Shown piece by piece: positions 25,101 through 37,467 of a DNA stretch of 64,000 bases. The position numbers and the translations under genes were made by a program. Below the pieces are notes generated by a model. That model saw only the letters and a program-made list of their open reading frames with translations, ran no database searches and was not told the DNA's origin. Source of the stretch: Dipylidium caninum (taxonomy: Eukaryota > Platyhelminthes > Cestoda > Cyclophyllidea > Dipylidiidae). Location of the stretch: contig QEYB01001642.1 in the NCBI GenBank assembly GCA_017562135.1, positions 620,001-684,000 on the forward strand. Direction: 5' to 3'. Numbering within the stretch: position 1 is the stretch's first letter; the number at the start of each line of letters is the position of its first letter.

Positions 25101-28100
25101 TTCAAGGAAGTAATTTTGCATGGTTTGATTTTTAAAAATCATTAACACTTTCCTGCATTTATTTTGCGAGGATTTTCCACCCTTTTTGGCCATATTTATC
25201 TATCGCCAGTACTTGTAGTATCTCTTTCAACGTAACTTAATAGTTGTACTCAATTCCTCAATGTACAAGATCAGATTCCATCTGTGTTCAAGGATAGCGT
25301 AGACCTCTCGAAATGATATTTTGATAAATCCATTACGCGAATTTTTTCCATTGCTAGTTTACTTTGATGTAACTGTCACATAGACCTTCACAATTTGTCA
25401 CCAGTTTCTTTACCAAATCGTTATTGTTTGCGGTCAAACCACCTATGTTTGATAATATTTGGAGATTCTGCTTTCATATGAATCTTCCGTACTCTGCAGA
25501 CTTTGAAATATCGTCCTTCTTGCGGCCACCTCCCACTAATCCTAACTATGCGGCCACGCCACAAATTTCACGCCGCATCTCGCACCGACAACACGACAAT
25601 GTTCGCGAATCCATTGAACCTTCTCTTCCCCCTTCCGACTCCGCACCACCGTGTAAGTGAAATCTTTATTTCACAGGCCTTTCGTTGATAGCTGTAATCT
25701 ATTCACTACTACTCATCAGAGCTTATGTCCAATAAATCGTGTGGTTAATTGATTTACTACGAATTTCTATTGCACTTCTGGATAATTATTTTTCTTTATA
25801 ATTCCCCGGAAGTTCTTGTTACGCTTCAAACAGCTCGATTTTTGGACTTCAGTTCTATCTACACAAATTATATTGTCAGCTTCCGTTCGTTGGTTTGTTT
25901 ATAGCATAGCCAAGAAATCTATGAGTAGACTGAAGTAGACATGATTGTATACACTTTGGTATGCGAAAATCCTTTTGCTTCAGCTGTAGTTGTGCAAATA
26001 ATTTCAGACTGTCGAAATGCCTGAGTAGCCACAAGCTTTTTCTACCCTTACTATGGCATTTTGAAGTCCGCCTTTTCGAGGAGATTCTTTGCTCCTCCTT
26101 TTATGACGATTTTGTCCTCCTTTTGCTTCGCTGTAATTCACTGTGTTGACATGGAGTCTTGGATACTGAACTGTGACCGACACCGTGGAGAAACACTTTA
26201 TTGACAACACGAGGGGCTTTCCATGGATTACCATTCACTGTCACTCTTTTGGAAATATGTCTGCTGCAGCCTACGCAGAGGCGATCCAAGTGTCATTATC
26301 CCATCTTCAAACAAAGCATTCGAGCCTCGTGATCTCGGTGTCGCAAGGACAAGGGTTGACTCCCTCGCCTTCCTTTCGGTCGTCCGTGTTGACTGAACCA
26401 AGCCACGGCCCTATGGAACCCTCGGCGCCCTATCCCACCCTACCTCACATTTTATAATCAAATCGTCCCTCCTGCTATTCACTTCGATCTCTCCTCTTTG
26501 TAACAGCCTTTGTCTGTTTGCATCGCTACCTGGCATTTAATTGTCACTACCCCTCTTTTTTATTCGTGCATTCACTATTTTCTGCATTTTTATGTCACTT
26601 TAAAGTACTCGTGTAGACTTTTCTTTTTGCGATGGACTGTGGGAACTCTTTTTGCTGATTGAGGCTAATTACGCCGCATAGCTGCGTCCTATGCAAGGCG
26701 TGGCAGAGCTCAATTCACCGCCGCCTGTGTTCCGATTCCCCCCATATTCTGATTACCTGGGCGCCTTCTGTGTTGATTTCTCCTCTGCCGTTTTATCGTC
26801 TAACAACGAAGGCATTGTTTTTAGTGTCACATGGGACGGAGTTTGGCACGTGTTTTATTTTGAATCTGTGCATATTAAACTTAACATGGTTGCGTGTGTG
26901 TGTTTACGTAGATGGAGATAGCAGCTGTTTAAGGGGCTTTCTCTTATTCGGTAAAGTGGGAATAATCAGGAAATTATGGGGAGTTAGTTAAGCGGAACGA
27001 ATTCATTAAGACCAGGGGTGGGGTGGTGCAACATTTCGGTACCTGTGGTGATCTCGAATTTGTGCCATCGATGGGTGTGGGCTGGTGCGCGCCTTCACAC
27101 AACGCCTCGCAAAGCGGCGCGTCGTTGTGCCCACGCGTTTTTCACATTCCGGCTGAAAGTTTGCCGCTCACCTTGGGACCGGGTGGAGGGCGCAAACACG
27201 GCAACGCCCGCCTGGGTGCCAGAATGGAGCATTTTCTCTCGTCTCCTCAGCCTGACGTGATAATCAGGTTACACACTGAAGGCAAGCTCTTTCTCTCCCC
27301 TGTGTTATTCTGTCTTTAAAAGGTCTCACTCAACCGCCTGTACTTCCACTTCCTCCTTTAAGGCCGTCTGCATGTGTCTTCTTTTAGGTGGAGAAATACA
27401 CGAGTAAGGCCGAAATTCATCTCTCGGTGCTTCTAATAATGAACTGGTCACTCGCATACTGCCGATGCGAGGCGGTGGCAGGAAAGGCTTGTTCGGATTA
27501 TATACGGGGGAGTTATAGTAAACACTGAGCAAGAAAGTGGTGACGTGGAACACCACTCCGAGGGTCACCGAAGTAGACGTTAGAGCCGCGGGAGAAATGG
27601 CGACCGCTGACCTCCGTCCACTTTTTTCTGTTGAAAGTTATTCTTCTTTTGCAGCTTTTACATTCTGCGCAGTCGAATAGTGCTTTCGGAAGGAGGAGGG
27701 GAGAGAGAGTGGAGGTACATTCGATGCTCTGAAAGAGCTGCCTCAATTTAAAAACGGCACCTCTTGGTCGAATGAATCGCGGTTTCTTGTTTTCAGACTC
27801 CACTTCAAGTAGCAAGCCGACTAGCTCGGGTGCCGCAGAGGAAGGCAGTTGTGGAATATATGCAATACCGACTTCGTATTAGCTCAGGCCACAGTTCAAA
27901 GGCCGCGGATAAGAGTGACATTCCTCTCGAATGTTCTTCCTCCAAATTTCGCAATGATTTGGCCTCGTGCGACGGCAACGATGGCCGTAAGACTGGCGAG
28001 TCGGGAATTCAGGGCATTCGTTAACCATCCGTGCGAAAGTGACGAACTCAGAGCTGGACTGCGACCCGCTGCATAATCACCTTCCTGCCAGACGAGATTA

Positions 28101-28594
28101 ACTGGCATGGAGGCGACGGAAATGTCTACGGTCTCTTTGAGTTTACCCGTATGGTTTAATTAATCGTCCGATTCGCCAAAAGCACACCTTGCTTAGTTGG
28201 GGGGAATAGCTTCAAATTGTGGTGCATTAATTGCCTGGCCAAATCTCTTTCACCAATGCTAACTGGTCGGAATACTAGCTGTCAAATAAGATACCTACAA
28301 GGGGGGGGGGGTCTTTTGAAACGAACAGCAAATGTTCACCAAAATCCTTTACTCGACCAAATTAAAATGAATAGACTCAAAAGCCATTTTATCGAGGCGG
28401 AGGCGGACAATCGGCTTCCCGCACTGACAAAGCCCTCCTACCCATGTGTAATTTCATAGGTTTACAGGGTTAGCGCCTCAAGTGCTTCCTGGATGCAACT
28501 GGGCGCCTCTCAATGCCTCGACCGCGAGTTGGCCGGGTTCAAAAGACGCTCCCCGTGCCATTGATTGGTCGTGCCCCCCTGGTGGCAGGGCGGC
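22133..28594. other. Non-coding region between POLR3A and the Ig-domain gene
   Basis: About 6.5 kb without a convincing exon. The stretch 22.1-23.2 kb is balanced in composition. From about 23.2 to 26.6 kb the + strand is T-rich, like the introns of + strand genes in this window, so it may be transcribed from + (a read-through 3' UTR or a long 5' intron of the Ig gene). GC- and CpG-rich patches lie at about 26.2-26.5, 27.0-27.3, 27.5-28.1 and 28.45-28.6 kb and are the likeliest promoter or 5' UTR zones of the Ig gene. A run of eleven G starts at 28301. A possible splice acceptor (tttacag) ends near 28468. ORFs up to about 110 codons have no recognisable domain. Confidence 0.45.
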
Positions 28595-31500
28595 ATGCCT
28601 CGTCGTGCATCTCTTGCAACGGTGGTCTTTCTGGGATGCCTGTTCAGCGTCAATGCGGAACTCCCCTTCGATGGCCCCTTCTTTCACCACGTTCTGATGG
28701 GCAGTTTGGTCGATCTGCCCTGCTACGTGAGCGAGTCCCTCAAACGCCATGTTCTTTCCGCCTTTACTTCCCGTGGCGCCAGCCATTATTCCCTTTGGTG
28801 GATCCACCGGAGCTGGGACCGTGTGCTTGATCCCTGGGGCGGTGACGGTCGGCGTAGCTACTTTGAGATGAGTCTCTCACAGAACCTGACGGCATTGCCG
28901 AATCCATGGGCATTTTCAAGGTGCCCTGGGTATCTGGCATGGGACTACGTGTGCTTTCCATTAACCCATCCGATGCCGGTCAGTATGCCTGTCTCCTCTC
29001 CAAACGCTCCGTCGACCAGGGGTTCGCTGTGGATATGGAGAATCTCACTCTTCTCTCCATCCACTCCGTTAGGGTGAGGGAGGCCAGCGATCCCGATATC
29101 CACGACATTTCTCTTTCTGAAACGGGGCAGAAGAACGAAGGGGAGGCGTTGGCTGGTGACGCACGGAAAAAAGGGGTCAACAGCGGTGATCGAAAGGTCA
29201 CTTTCTTCGATGCTTGGACTTGGCACATCAATAAAGCGACGTCCACGGATTCCGAGATGACACTCTTTACAAGTATGATTTTTATCAATTTATCCCTCAT
29301 TACTCACCTTTTCGACAAGTTGTTGAAGGCTCGTAATTTAGCCACTTTTCAAGCATTGCGACAAAGCAGATTGAAGTGTAGACGCCTTTCTTGTTAGCGA
29401 GCCCCTTCATAGTTTCACTCGACACATTGTGCGGGTGAGTGATGGTGCAAAGGGATCAAGGGAAGTGCCGAATAATCTGGTGACTGGCCCAGTGTAATCG
29501 TAAGCAAAGAAGACTTGTTAACGTACAGAGCTCGTCCAAACAAAATCGCGGCTCGAACGCTATAGTGCCGCCTAAAGTCAGCTATGGTTGCGACCCACCC
29601 CCGAACTCGAGGCTTCACGTCCCCGTGAAAGTCTCTGCTCCTGACAGCCGACTTAGGGAATATGCGCGCGCAAGTAGCTCTCATAATTTGTGCGACATGT
29701 ACGGTCCGATGACACCGCTCCATTCCCAATTTACGCACTGAGGAATTGCGGGGAAACGCGAGGTTGACAAAATTTTCACTTTCGAAATCATCATCGACGT
29801 CATTGCTTCTTCAGAAGTTATGGTGAATTGGAGTCCACGCAAGCCCAGCGCATTGGTGCATCGGCACTGGCACATACGAAAACTTCGTGTTGGAATGTTC
29901 TCCGCCTCAAAGTAGCTGGTTGGGAAGCGGTTTTCATGGGTAAATTGTGTGCTTTCCTAGGTTCGGCTCCATTTTACTCACCAGATAGCGCAAAGGGCAC
30001 TTGGCAGCATAATCAGGGAAGCGATTTTCTACTTCACGCTTCGACCCGAATAAAATATTCGTGATTGTTGGCATACCAGTCCCGAGAACTCTAGCTCCCG
30101 AATTGCCAACTTTTGAGGAAGAAGGAGGGTTCTCTCTGAGCACTGGTTGATACTACAGAACACCAATTGGGTGCAGGTTTTTAAGATCAACAAGACAAAA
30201 GCTACAAAGTGTACATGGCAGGCGAAACCATGCCTGAGTTATGGTCCATGAACACACCTAATTTCGGATCTTCCGGGTGTTTACTCATTCCAATTGAGCA
30301 AATTTCATTCAGAATGCAGCCTCCTAAAAAATCTTTTAATTAAGCGATTTGCTTTCTGAACTACCATTCTGTGAAATCAGTTTAAAAATGTCCGTTTCAT
30401 CCCTGTGTAAAGTAACGTTAGTCAGACCTTTCATTTCACGAATTTCACAACGCCAAAGGTAGGACATGGAATTTTGGAACACAGATGTTTTCTAGACTCC
30501 ACAGTCACATCGGTCATAATAATTATTTTGTTTCATATCGGATGGTAATGGGACGCTTTACAAATATGACTTTAGTGACACACGACAAATCACAATACGA
30601 CTCCGCTAACTCGGTCTATGATTTTATAAAGACTTATATTTAAAGTTAAATACTTTGCCTAATGTGAATTAAAATCCTTAACCCTAGCCCTGCGGCCCCT
30701 CCCTCCTTCCCCTGATGGAGGAAAAACCATAAGTGGAGGTTGTTGCAAAAGCCGCAAAATCTTAGCTTAAAATTCTGGAACCTCAAAGTGCTAGCTATAC
30801 TTAACAGAGTTTGCCTTATTCTATACCTGGAAGCCCGCAGGATGATAATCCATTGCCGCCATTAGGGGCAAGTAGTACGAGCGCATCTTTTAAAGTGTCA
30901 CTGGGTGTATCGAACACAGCCTAATGCAATGATAATATCAACATCTCCACTGAAGTCGACTGCTACGCGGACATCCTCCTAGTGGGCCTTGCTCTGAGTG
31001 GAATCGATGTTAGCCAGGTACGGGTGAGCTGGAAGTTCATTGACCGCAGTGGATTCCTCATAAGCAAAGCTGAGCCTACCGAGAGAGGATGCGATTCTCT
31101 GCAGTCAGACCCGTTGCGCCAATTTCGGAAAGCACAAGGTTGTGAAGATGACGGAGACGACAAGCGTTCAGAAAAGTTGGCAGAGATGGAGACAGCTGAA
31201 GGCGCCTGGAATCTCCGGTTGGCAAAGCAAGTAGCAGACCAAAAGTTAAAAGCTCGTTGGCTTCGCGTAACCCCCCAAGTGGCTTTTGGATCGGGCACTT
31301 GGCAATGCTGGCTCGAAGTGCCCAATCTATTTACAAATAAATCTACTGGAGGACATGGGAGCAAGGTTGGCAAGTGATACCGGTCTTCTTGTTTAGTTAC
31401 AACAGCGAATATGTTATTAATTAGTGGAAGTGGATATACATCAACAACCATTATTATTTCATTTACAAGAAAAATAGTGTTGTGCATAAACAACCGATTT

Positions 31501-32696
31501 GCTCTGCCAATGTTTGCGTCGTATCATCGCACTCTGGGTCAAAGATATATTCATTAGAATCATAGTGATTTGTTTCCCCTAAATAGACTTATGAGACTTC
31601 TATACTAGAGTGGATTAACATGGCTTCTACGAAATGGGCGAAAAACGAACGTGTTCACATACAGAGAAGTGAGTAAGTGGGCGAGCAAGTCCCCCGCGTG
31701 TTGCGCTTCAGTAACTATTGACCTAGAAATAATTGGACATTGATTTCGATATTATCTACATCATTGTCATGAATGCGGACTTACAATCTCTCAGTGCTTG
31801 CTTGTAGGAACACTAATTTTTTTATAACTAAATGTATTAGGCAATGAAGTTGTACTCCACGATTCATGTCCGTATGTAACATCAGCGTTTGCAACATAGT
31901 AGATTCTAAATGGTTATCGTATTGAGATCATTTGCGAGCAGAAAGCGGGCGCTTAGAGATGAATCATTTCATGGCATTAAAATGTTCAATAACTGTGCCG
32001 GAGCTAGGGAGACTTGATTACTTTGAAGGGAAGAAACATGTAGAGAGTTTCTGGAGAAAAAAAGTAAACAGCATTTTTGTTTTTACTAATTCGACGGATT
32101 ATAATGCATTTGTAAAATGAGCACGGTTTCTTATACCATGAATGTTGTCTGTTTCATTTCCCTTAATTTCCTTACGATCTCTCCCTACCTCACTTATGGC
32201 ATCTTGCAACCCCTTTTTATTGCCAAAATGAAAGTATTTTGATCATAATCCGAGAGAAGTTCTAACATTTCACTAGACGTTTCAATACATTCCCACAAGA
32301 TTGTGTTCCCACAATTTAACCCGATTGATGCTTGTTCAGAGGAATCAGGTCCTGGTTTCGGAGGTTCGAGTGTTCGAGACACCCAATGCGCAGATTTGGT
32401 GGTACAATAGTGTGGAGGTCTGGCGGGTGATGGCTTCATTGTCTGCACCCGCGTGTTACTTCTTCTTTTATCTCCTCGTCGCCATCAGTTGGGCCGCAAC
32501 GATGCACTGGAGGCACCTACTCTACCACCGTCCGACTCGCCCAAAAAAAATAAACAAGACAAAAAAATCCAAAGAAGAGTGGATAGTGCATGCAGAACCT
32601 CAAAAGCCACCTTCGATGGGACCAACTCCCTACGAGTTTGAAGAGTTGGCTTACACAAAGAAAGTCCTTACGAAGCATGGAATAGAGGCGCGATGA
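28595..32696 (+). CDS. Type I membrane protein with signal peptide and two Ig-like domains, family not identified
   Basis: Four-exon model: 28595-28841, 28883-29272, 30956-31365, 32340-32696, all phases closing to 467 residues. A signal peptide (MPRRASLATVVFLGCLFSVNA) begins the protein. Ig domain 1 has a first Cys in LVDLPCYV, a core Trp pair in YSLWWIH and the classic DAGQYAC. Ig domain 2 has a Cys in DCYADILL, a Trp in VRVSWKFI and GTWQC. A transmembrane segment (around ACYFFFYLLVAISWAA) is followed by a basic stretch (RPTRPKKINKTKKSKEE) and a short cytoplasmic tail. Intron 1 is only 41 bp; without it the frame breaks in the middle of domain 1, so the alternative to splicing would be a frameshift. 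Introns 2 and 3 are 1683 and 974 bp. The general plan recalls small two-Ig surface proteins such as the FAM187 group, but I cannot claim homology. A role in adhesion or host contact would be guesswork. Confidence 0.72.
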
Positions 32697-33009
32697 ATGT
32701 AAGGAGCTGAGGAGTAATTGCCCAAATATTGGTATTATATTCCCGCTCATAGTTTTATCGACGTAATCTTTTTCTTCCTACTCAAATCATCATGTCCGTT
32801 ACAATAAGAAGATGTGGACAAATTTGTACGTATAGAAAGAGCAGTCTATCAACAACTTCTCTAAATTATCGCGTAGCATCTTATCAAACTGGTCATGCTC
32901 GCAACTATGATTGAACTAGGGAGGAAATCAATGAGTTTGATATGAAAAGATTATAATAGGATGCAAACAAAAACTGGAAAACTTTGAATAAAAACCAACG
33001 AAAATAATA
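32697..33009. other. Tail-to-tail spacer between the Ig gene (+) and ATP1B (-)
   Basis: About 310 bases of AT-rich sequence that should contain both 3' UTRs. I see no coding content. Confidence 0.5.
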
Positions 33010-34745
33010 TTAATCAATAAGGACCTCAAAGTTTAAGGGTTCTGTATGTGTGCGTAGGTTGAAAAGCCGGCAAGTCAGAAAGAAGAGACTGTTTCTTTGT
33101 ACGTTTTTGACCTGGATAGCCACGACTGGAGACCGATAAGCGTATTGAATGACATAAGGGAAATAGACACTGTCGAAGATACCGCTACACTTTGCAACAA
33201 AGGAAATCTATCAAAGACGCAAAATTTAAAAAAATATCGGGGAACTAAGGAAACGCACTAGACAACGCCATCAACCGTTACGTTGGGGTAATAGCGTAGA
33301 GAGCCCAAGGAATTGAAGTCGGACGCATACTAAAAGGGAAAAAGGCGCAGCCGATACTACGACATAGAGGTAGAGCCAGAACAGCCCAATTGCAAAGGTA
33401 TCAAAATGACCTAATGCGTAATCTTGGAACAACTATTTCGGGATGATCGGTAAATATACGCTCTTTGTTTGGGAAGTGTTAAAGCTAGGAAACAATAATA
33501 AGAGGGTATACTTGAGTTAAAGCAATCTAACTGCGGAAAGCACACGTAGTAAATACTATTACCCTGCCGCTGTGATTAATTGCACACCAAATATAAGAAA
33601 GGAAAGCGAAATCATATAGTTACCCTTCCGAAGCATCGTAGCAGGGGACTGTTGCTCAATGTTGTATTCTCGATGTCAGGTAACCACCCATAAACCTGAA
33701 AGATATAAGGTTAGCTCTAACTACTCGAACATAAATATTATGTGAAAAACTTACAGCCAAGAAGACAGGTTAAAAATAACAGAAATGTTTCGCACTTACT
33801 TTATTAATTTTCACTATAATACAGGGTTCACTCTTGTCATAACCGAAATTGTTTTCTTTCACACACGACTCAAGAACCACAGGATAGAATTTACACACTA
33901 ATTCAGGTGTATTCGGTGTTTTGACACCATTCTCACATGTTGCAAAACCATCCTGGGGCTTAATATTAACCTCTTCATACAAGTTAAAGAAGGTTCGAAG
34001 GTTCTGCACGTATGGCATATAGGTTTGCGGATTAGAGGATTCATATGAGATAAGTGATGTCATGAAATCAATATTTGGCCGATGACTAAGTCCTAAGGAT
34101 TTTTGAAAATAGTTTCTATTAATGGAAGGGAAACATGCTACAAATTCGGTGAGAACCCATTTGGATATAAAATCCATATTATTCAATCAAATCAACCTAA
34201 GACTACATTTCCTAGGCGTCAGAAGACAGATGTAAAAGTTGTTACGTCGTTCATTAAATATATGGCTAAAAGTGCAACCAATAACTAACACAAAACGCAG
34301 TGAAAGCTTCGAAATTTCTCAGGTGTCATAAATCCGTACAAATCAGGGCAGAGTAATAGAACTTTATTTACAAGTCCCTACATAAAGCTTTATAGTATGG
34401 CCTACCTGGGGAAAGGCTAAGAAGGCTTTGACTACCAGTTAGGTAAGGTTTATCTTCACTGATAGTTAGTTGCAGCACGATAATAAGGAGGCCAGTTATC
34501 ATCCCGAACAGGATTGTATATAAACACAAAAGATAAAGGATTAATAATGCTGTAAATTAAAAAATTAGGAATTTACAAATTCGTCTGAAAAATTTTGGAT
34601 TTATTTGAAAAGTGCGACTGAATTTAAATACGCGAATATTAGTGGATGAATTCCTTCGAAAAGCAGAACCTCCGCGCTGTAAAGGATCATATCTAAAATG
34701 CTGTGATTCGGCTTTTCGTTTCTCAAATATTTTCTTTTCAGCCAT
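33010..34745 (-). CDS. ATP1B: Na+/K+-transporting ATPase subunit beta (6 exons, complete)
   Basis: Beta subunit of the sodium pump, needed for assembly and delivery of the alpha subunit to the plasma membrane. Exons in transcript order: 34745-34577, 34549-34406, 34092-33800, 33695-33624, 33329-33282, 33207-33010; the phases close to 307 residues, typical for the family. A cytoplasmic N-terminus is followed by one membrane segment at about residues 58-84 (LLILYLLCLYTILFGMI). The ectodomain has SPGLSHRPN, the signature NFGYDKSEPCIIVKINK and VYGWLPD. Six cysteines match the three conserved disulfides: 157-171, 181-195 and 223-288; C249 is extra. The C-terminus has YFPYVIQYAYRSPVVAIQ and ends FEVLID. 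The first intron (34550-34576) is only 27 bp. The start is the first ATG (MAEKKIFEKRK). I cannot tell which animal beta isoform it matches. Confidence 0.92.
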
Positions 34746-35964
34746 GTCAAACGAAGGTGGCAATTGTAATTGCTAATCAATGGCTTATTGTGTTGATTAT
34801 ATTTTAGGTTGTCCAAAAAATTCCTGCATAGAAATAAACGACGACCGTTAAATTCCTGGCAGCAAAGTGGAGAAGAGAACTGACCGCCCACATGTAAAAA
34901 TGAGCGGACTTCAAAACTACGACATAAAGTTTATTTCTTAAAACGCGGTATTTATTAACCTTGTAATTAACATATACAGAGTGATTAAAAATTGACTATA
35001 TATGAAATAAGTACGAAAACTAAAGTTCATTTCAAAACATAGATGATTTGATTTAAAATGATTGCGATCGTCTACAAGTTTAGATATAGACTAGTTAAAA
35101 CTAGGTAACGTAGGCCATTTTCTACGATTTTCTCAGCATTAAAAATAACTAAAATTTTAACTACAAGGGCCAATAAAGCAAGATTCAATTACAAACATAT
35201 ATATATATTGTTCAGGAATGCATAATTGGAAAGTTACCAAAAAGTTGGACTTAGCTATCTCAAGCATACTATGTATCATTTGCCTTGTATGAGTTACTCA
35301 CGGACAAAAATGTCTCCCTAGCTAGGTATGAATTATTTTGTCTTAAGTTTGCCGCGGCAAAAGGAATACAGAAATATGAAACGCAGTGTTGGGCAAATTT
35401 CGCTGTGCCCAAATATTTTTTTACATACGTTGAACAAAAATCGTCTGTAAGTTGTTCCTATAATAATTTTGGCAATTGGAGCTGTTTAAGCACGCGTATT
35501 GTGATTTCATGTTCCGAGTAAACTGCTTTTAAGAGTTTGCAATCCAACCGTCTCTTTAGCAATAATTTAGATAAATTTAATTGTCGTCAATTAACTAGCA
35601 GGGTAGCAAGGTAGGTAATATTTAACTCGATTCAAATACCATCACCATGAAAGCGGAATGATATAGCCCATGTTAAGTTGTACTAACCTGCCAAGGCATA
35701 CATTTGCCTTCCTTTTCTTGTCAAATTCCTGGTACTACTGGTAAGCATTCTGGTGGTCCTTGTGTAAATGTACTGGGATGACTTATAAAATATATCTTTA
35801 AAAATGAGTATTTAACATATATATAATGTGCGTTCTCTCATAGACGCCCATAGCACTACTCCCCTTCTAAGAATTGTATATTTATGCCATCGTTTTGTAC
35901 AACTGCGCTTTTTGTTTTATTATCATGTTTTATTAAGTTTGAAACGTAATATTAGCCCCTTTAG
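34746..35964. other. Head-to-head spacer between ATP1B (-) and SGTA (+)
   Basis: About 1.2 kb of AT-rich sequence that should contain two divergent promoters. ORFs such as 35285-35521 (+) have no recognisable domain. I see no repeats. Confidence 0.5.
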
Positions 35965-37370
35965 ATGATATCGGATTCTAAACGCCGGCTCTATCGAAAC
36001 ATTGTGACCTTTCTCAGAAAAGAATGCTTATGCAAAGAATATTCCGATGATACCATAGAAAGCTTAGAAGGTATTTTTTTAATCTTCTCAATTTTATGGA
36101 GAATCTTTTGCAGTCGCCAAACAGTGTATAGAAAGCGCTTTCGAAATACCCCCTGACCTCAACGAAGATGTCGATCTCCTTGATTTATTGGAAAAATCCA
36201 TCTCCGTGAGCTAATATATCATCTGTTCATCTATGTAGTTTTCTAAAAATAAAGCCTATCAGGCTTCTCCCGAAGATAAAGTGGTTGCAGAAAATTTTAA
36301 ATCGAAGGGAAACGCTTTGATGCTCTCCGAGAAGTTTGATGAAGCCATTGACTGTTATAGTAAGGCCATCGCATTAGATCCGTCTAACGCAATTTACTAT
36401 TGCAACAGGTATTGTTGACTAATCCATTTTATTTTGTTCATACGTGCTCTATAATCGCTTTAAATTTTGAAGGGCCGCTGCTAAAAGCCACCTTGGTAAG
36501 CACGATGAAAGTGTGGTTGATTGCGAAAAGGCTTTGGAAATTGATCCTTCTTATAGCAAGGCATATGGCCGCATGGGGTTAGTCGTTATTTTACAATGAG
36601 TCACCATTATTTTATTATTTGTGCTTTTAGTCTAGCCTACTGTAACATGGGTAAATATGAAAAAGCGACGGAGGCTTACAAGAAGGCCGTTTCATTAGAC
36701 CCAAATAATCCTAACTTCAAAAAGAACTTGGCCCTAGCAGAAGCCGGTTTGAAGGGGACTTCGTCGCAATCGTCAAATGCTCATCCTAACAACTTTAGTG
36801 GCCTGGACCTTGGCGCACTTCTTAACAACCCAATGATGCAAAATATGGCGCAGCGTTTAATGACAGACCCTCAGATGCAATCTACGTAGGTTAATTTTTC
36901 CCCGACTTATATGCACTGAATCAATTGTGTTTTCGTAAATGGAATTTCCAGTAGCCATCCTAGTTGTACGTTGATTCGTACTTTGTACTAAGTTATCACT
37001 TTGTAAATGTAGTGTTTCTTCAATGATGCAAGGCATCCTAACCGGCACTCCTCCAGGTGGAGGTAACACTGCAACATCTCAATCGTCCAACATGGATGAC
37101 CTACTCAGATAGTAAGTGAACCCCTTCCACGGCCCTATTTCACCGTTCCGATAGATATGACTAGATGCGCAAGTGACACTAATGTAACTAATTTGTATGC
37201 GCCTTCAACATCTAATTCATCTTCTCCGTGATCTTAGCGGGCAACAATTCGCTCAACATATGCAACAGACGAATCCAGACCTGGTAAACACACTTCGACA
37301 ACAGATGCAAAATATGGCCAACCAACAAGCACCTACAGACGGCCCCCAGGATAATGCAGATGCTACTTAG
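35965..37370 (+). CDS. SGTA: Small glutamine-rich TPR-containing co-chaperone (SGTA type), 7 exons, complete
   Basis: SGT proteins bind hydrophobic transmembrane segments and Hsp70/Hsp90 and hand tail-anchored proteins to the GET/BAG6 pathway in the cytosol. Exons: 35965-36070, 36114-36205, 36239-36408, 36473-36577, 36631-36885, 37013-37111, 37238-37370; the phases close to 319 residues (human SGTA has 313). The N-terminal dimerisation domain contains [20 protein letters not shown]. Three TPR repeats follow at about residues 84-185 ([54 protein letters not shown]). The C-terminus is rich in Asn, Met and Gln ([12 protein letters not shown] and [20 protein letters not shown]). Introns 1-2 are 43 and 33 bp. 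The 3' end lies 97 bp from the end of the opposite-strand coiled-coil gene. Confidence 0.95.
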
Positions 37371-37467
37371 AATGACTACAAATCCCCTCTACTGCAAGGT
37401 CGTAGGCCAACCACAACGTCTTGTGAATAGAGAAATCTTTGTCAAAAACAATCAGTAGGAGAGCACT

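Noticed and set aside
26173..26457. 94-codon ORF in a GC-rich patch upstream of the Ig gene
   Set aside because: No domain, no signal peptide and no convincing splice connection to the Ig gene; more likely promoter or 5' non-coding sequence.
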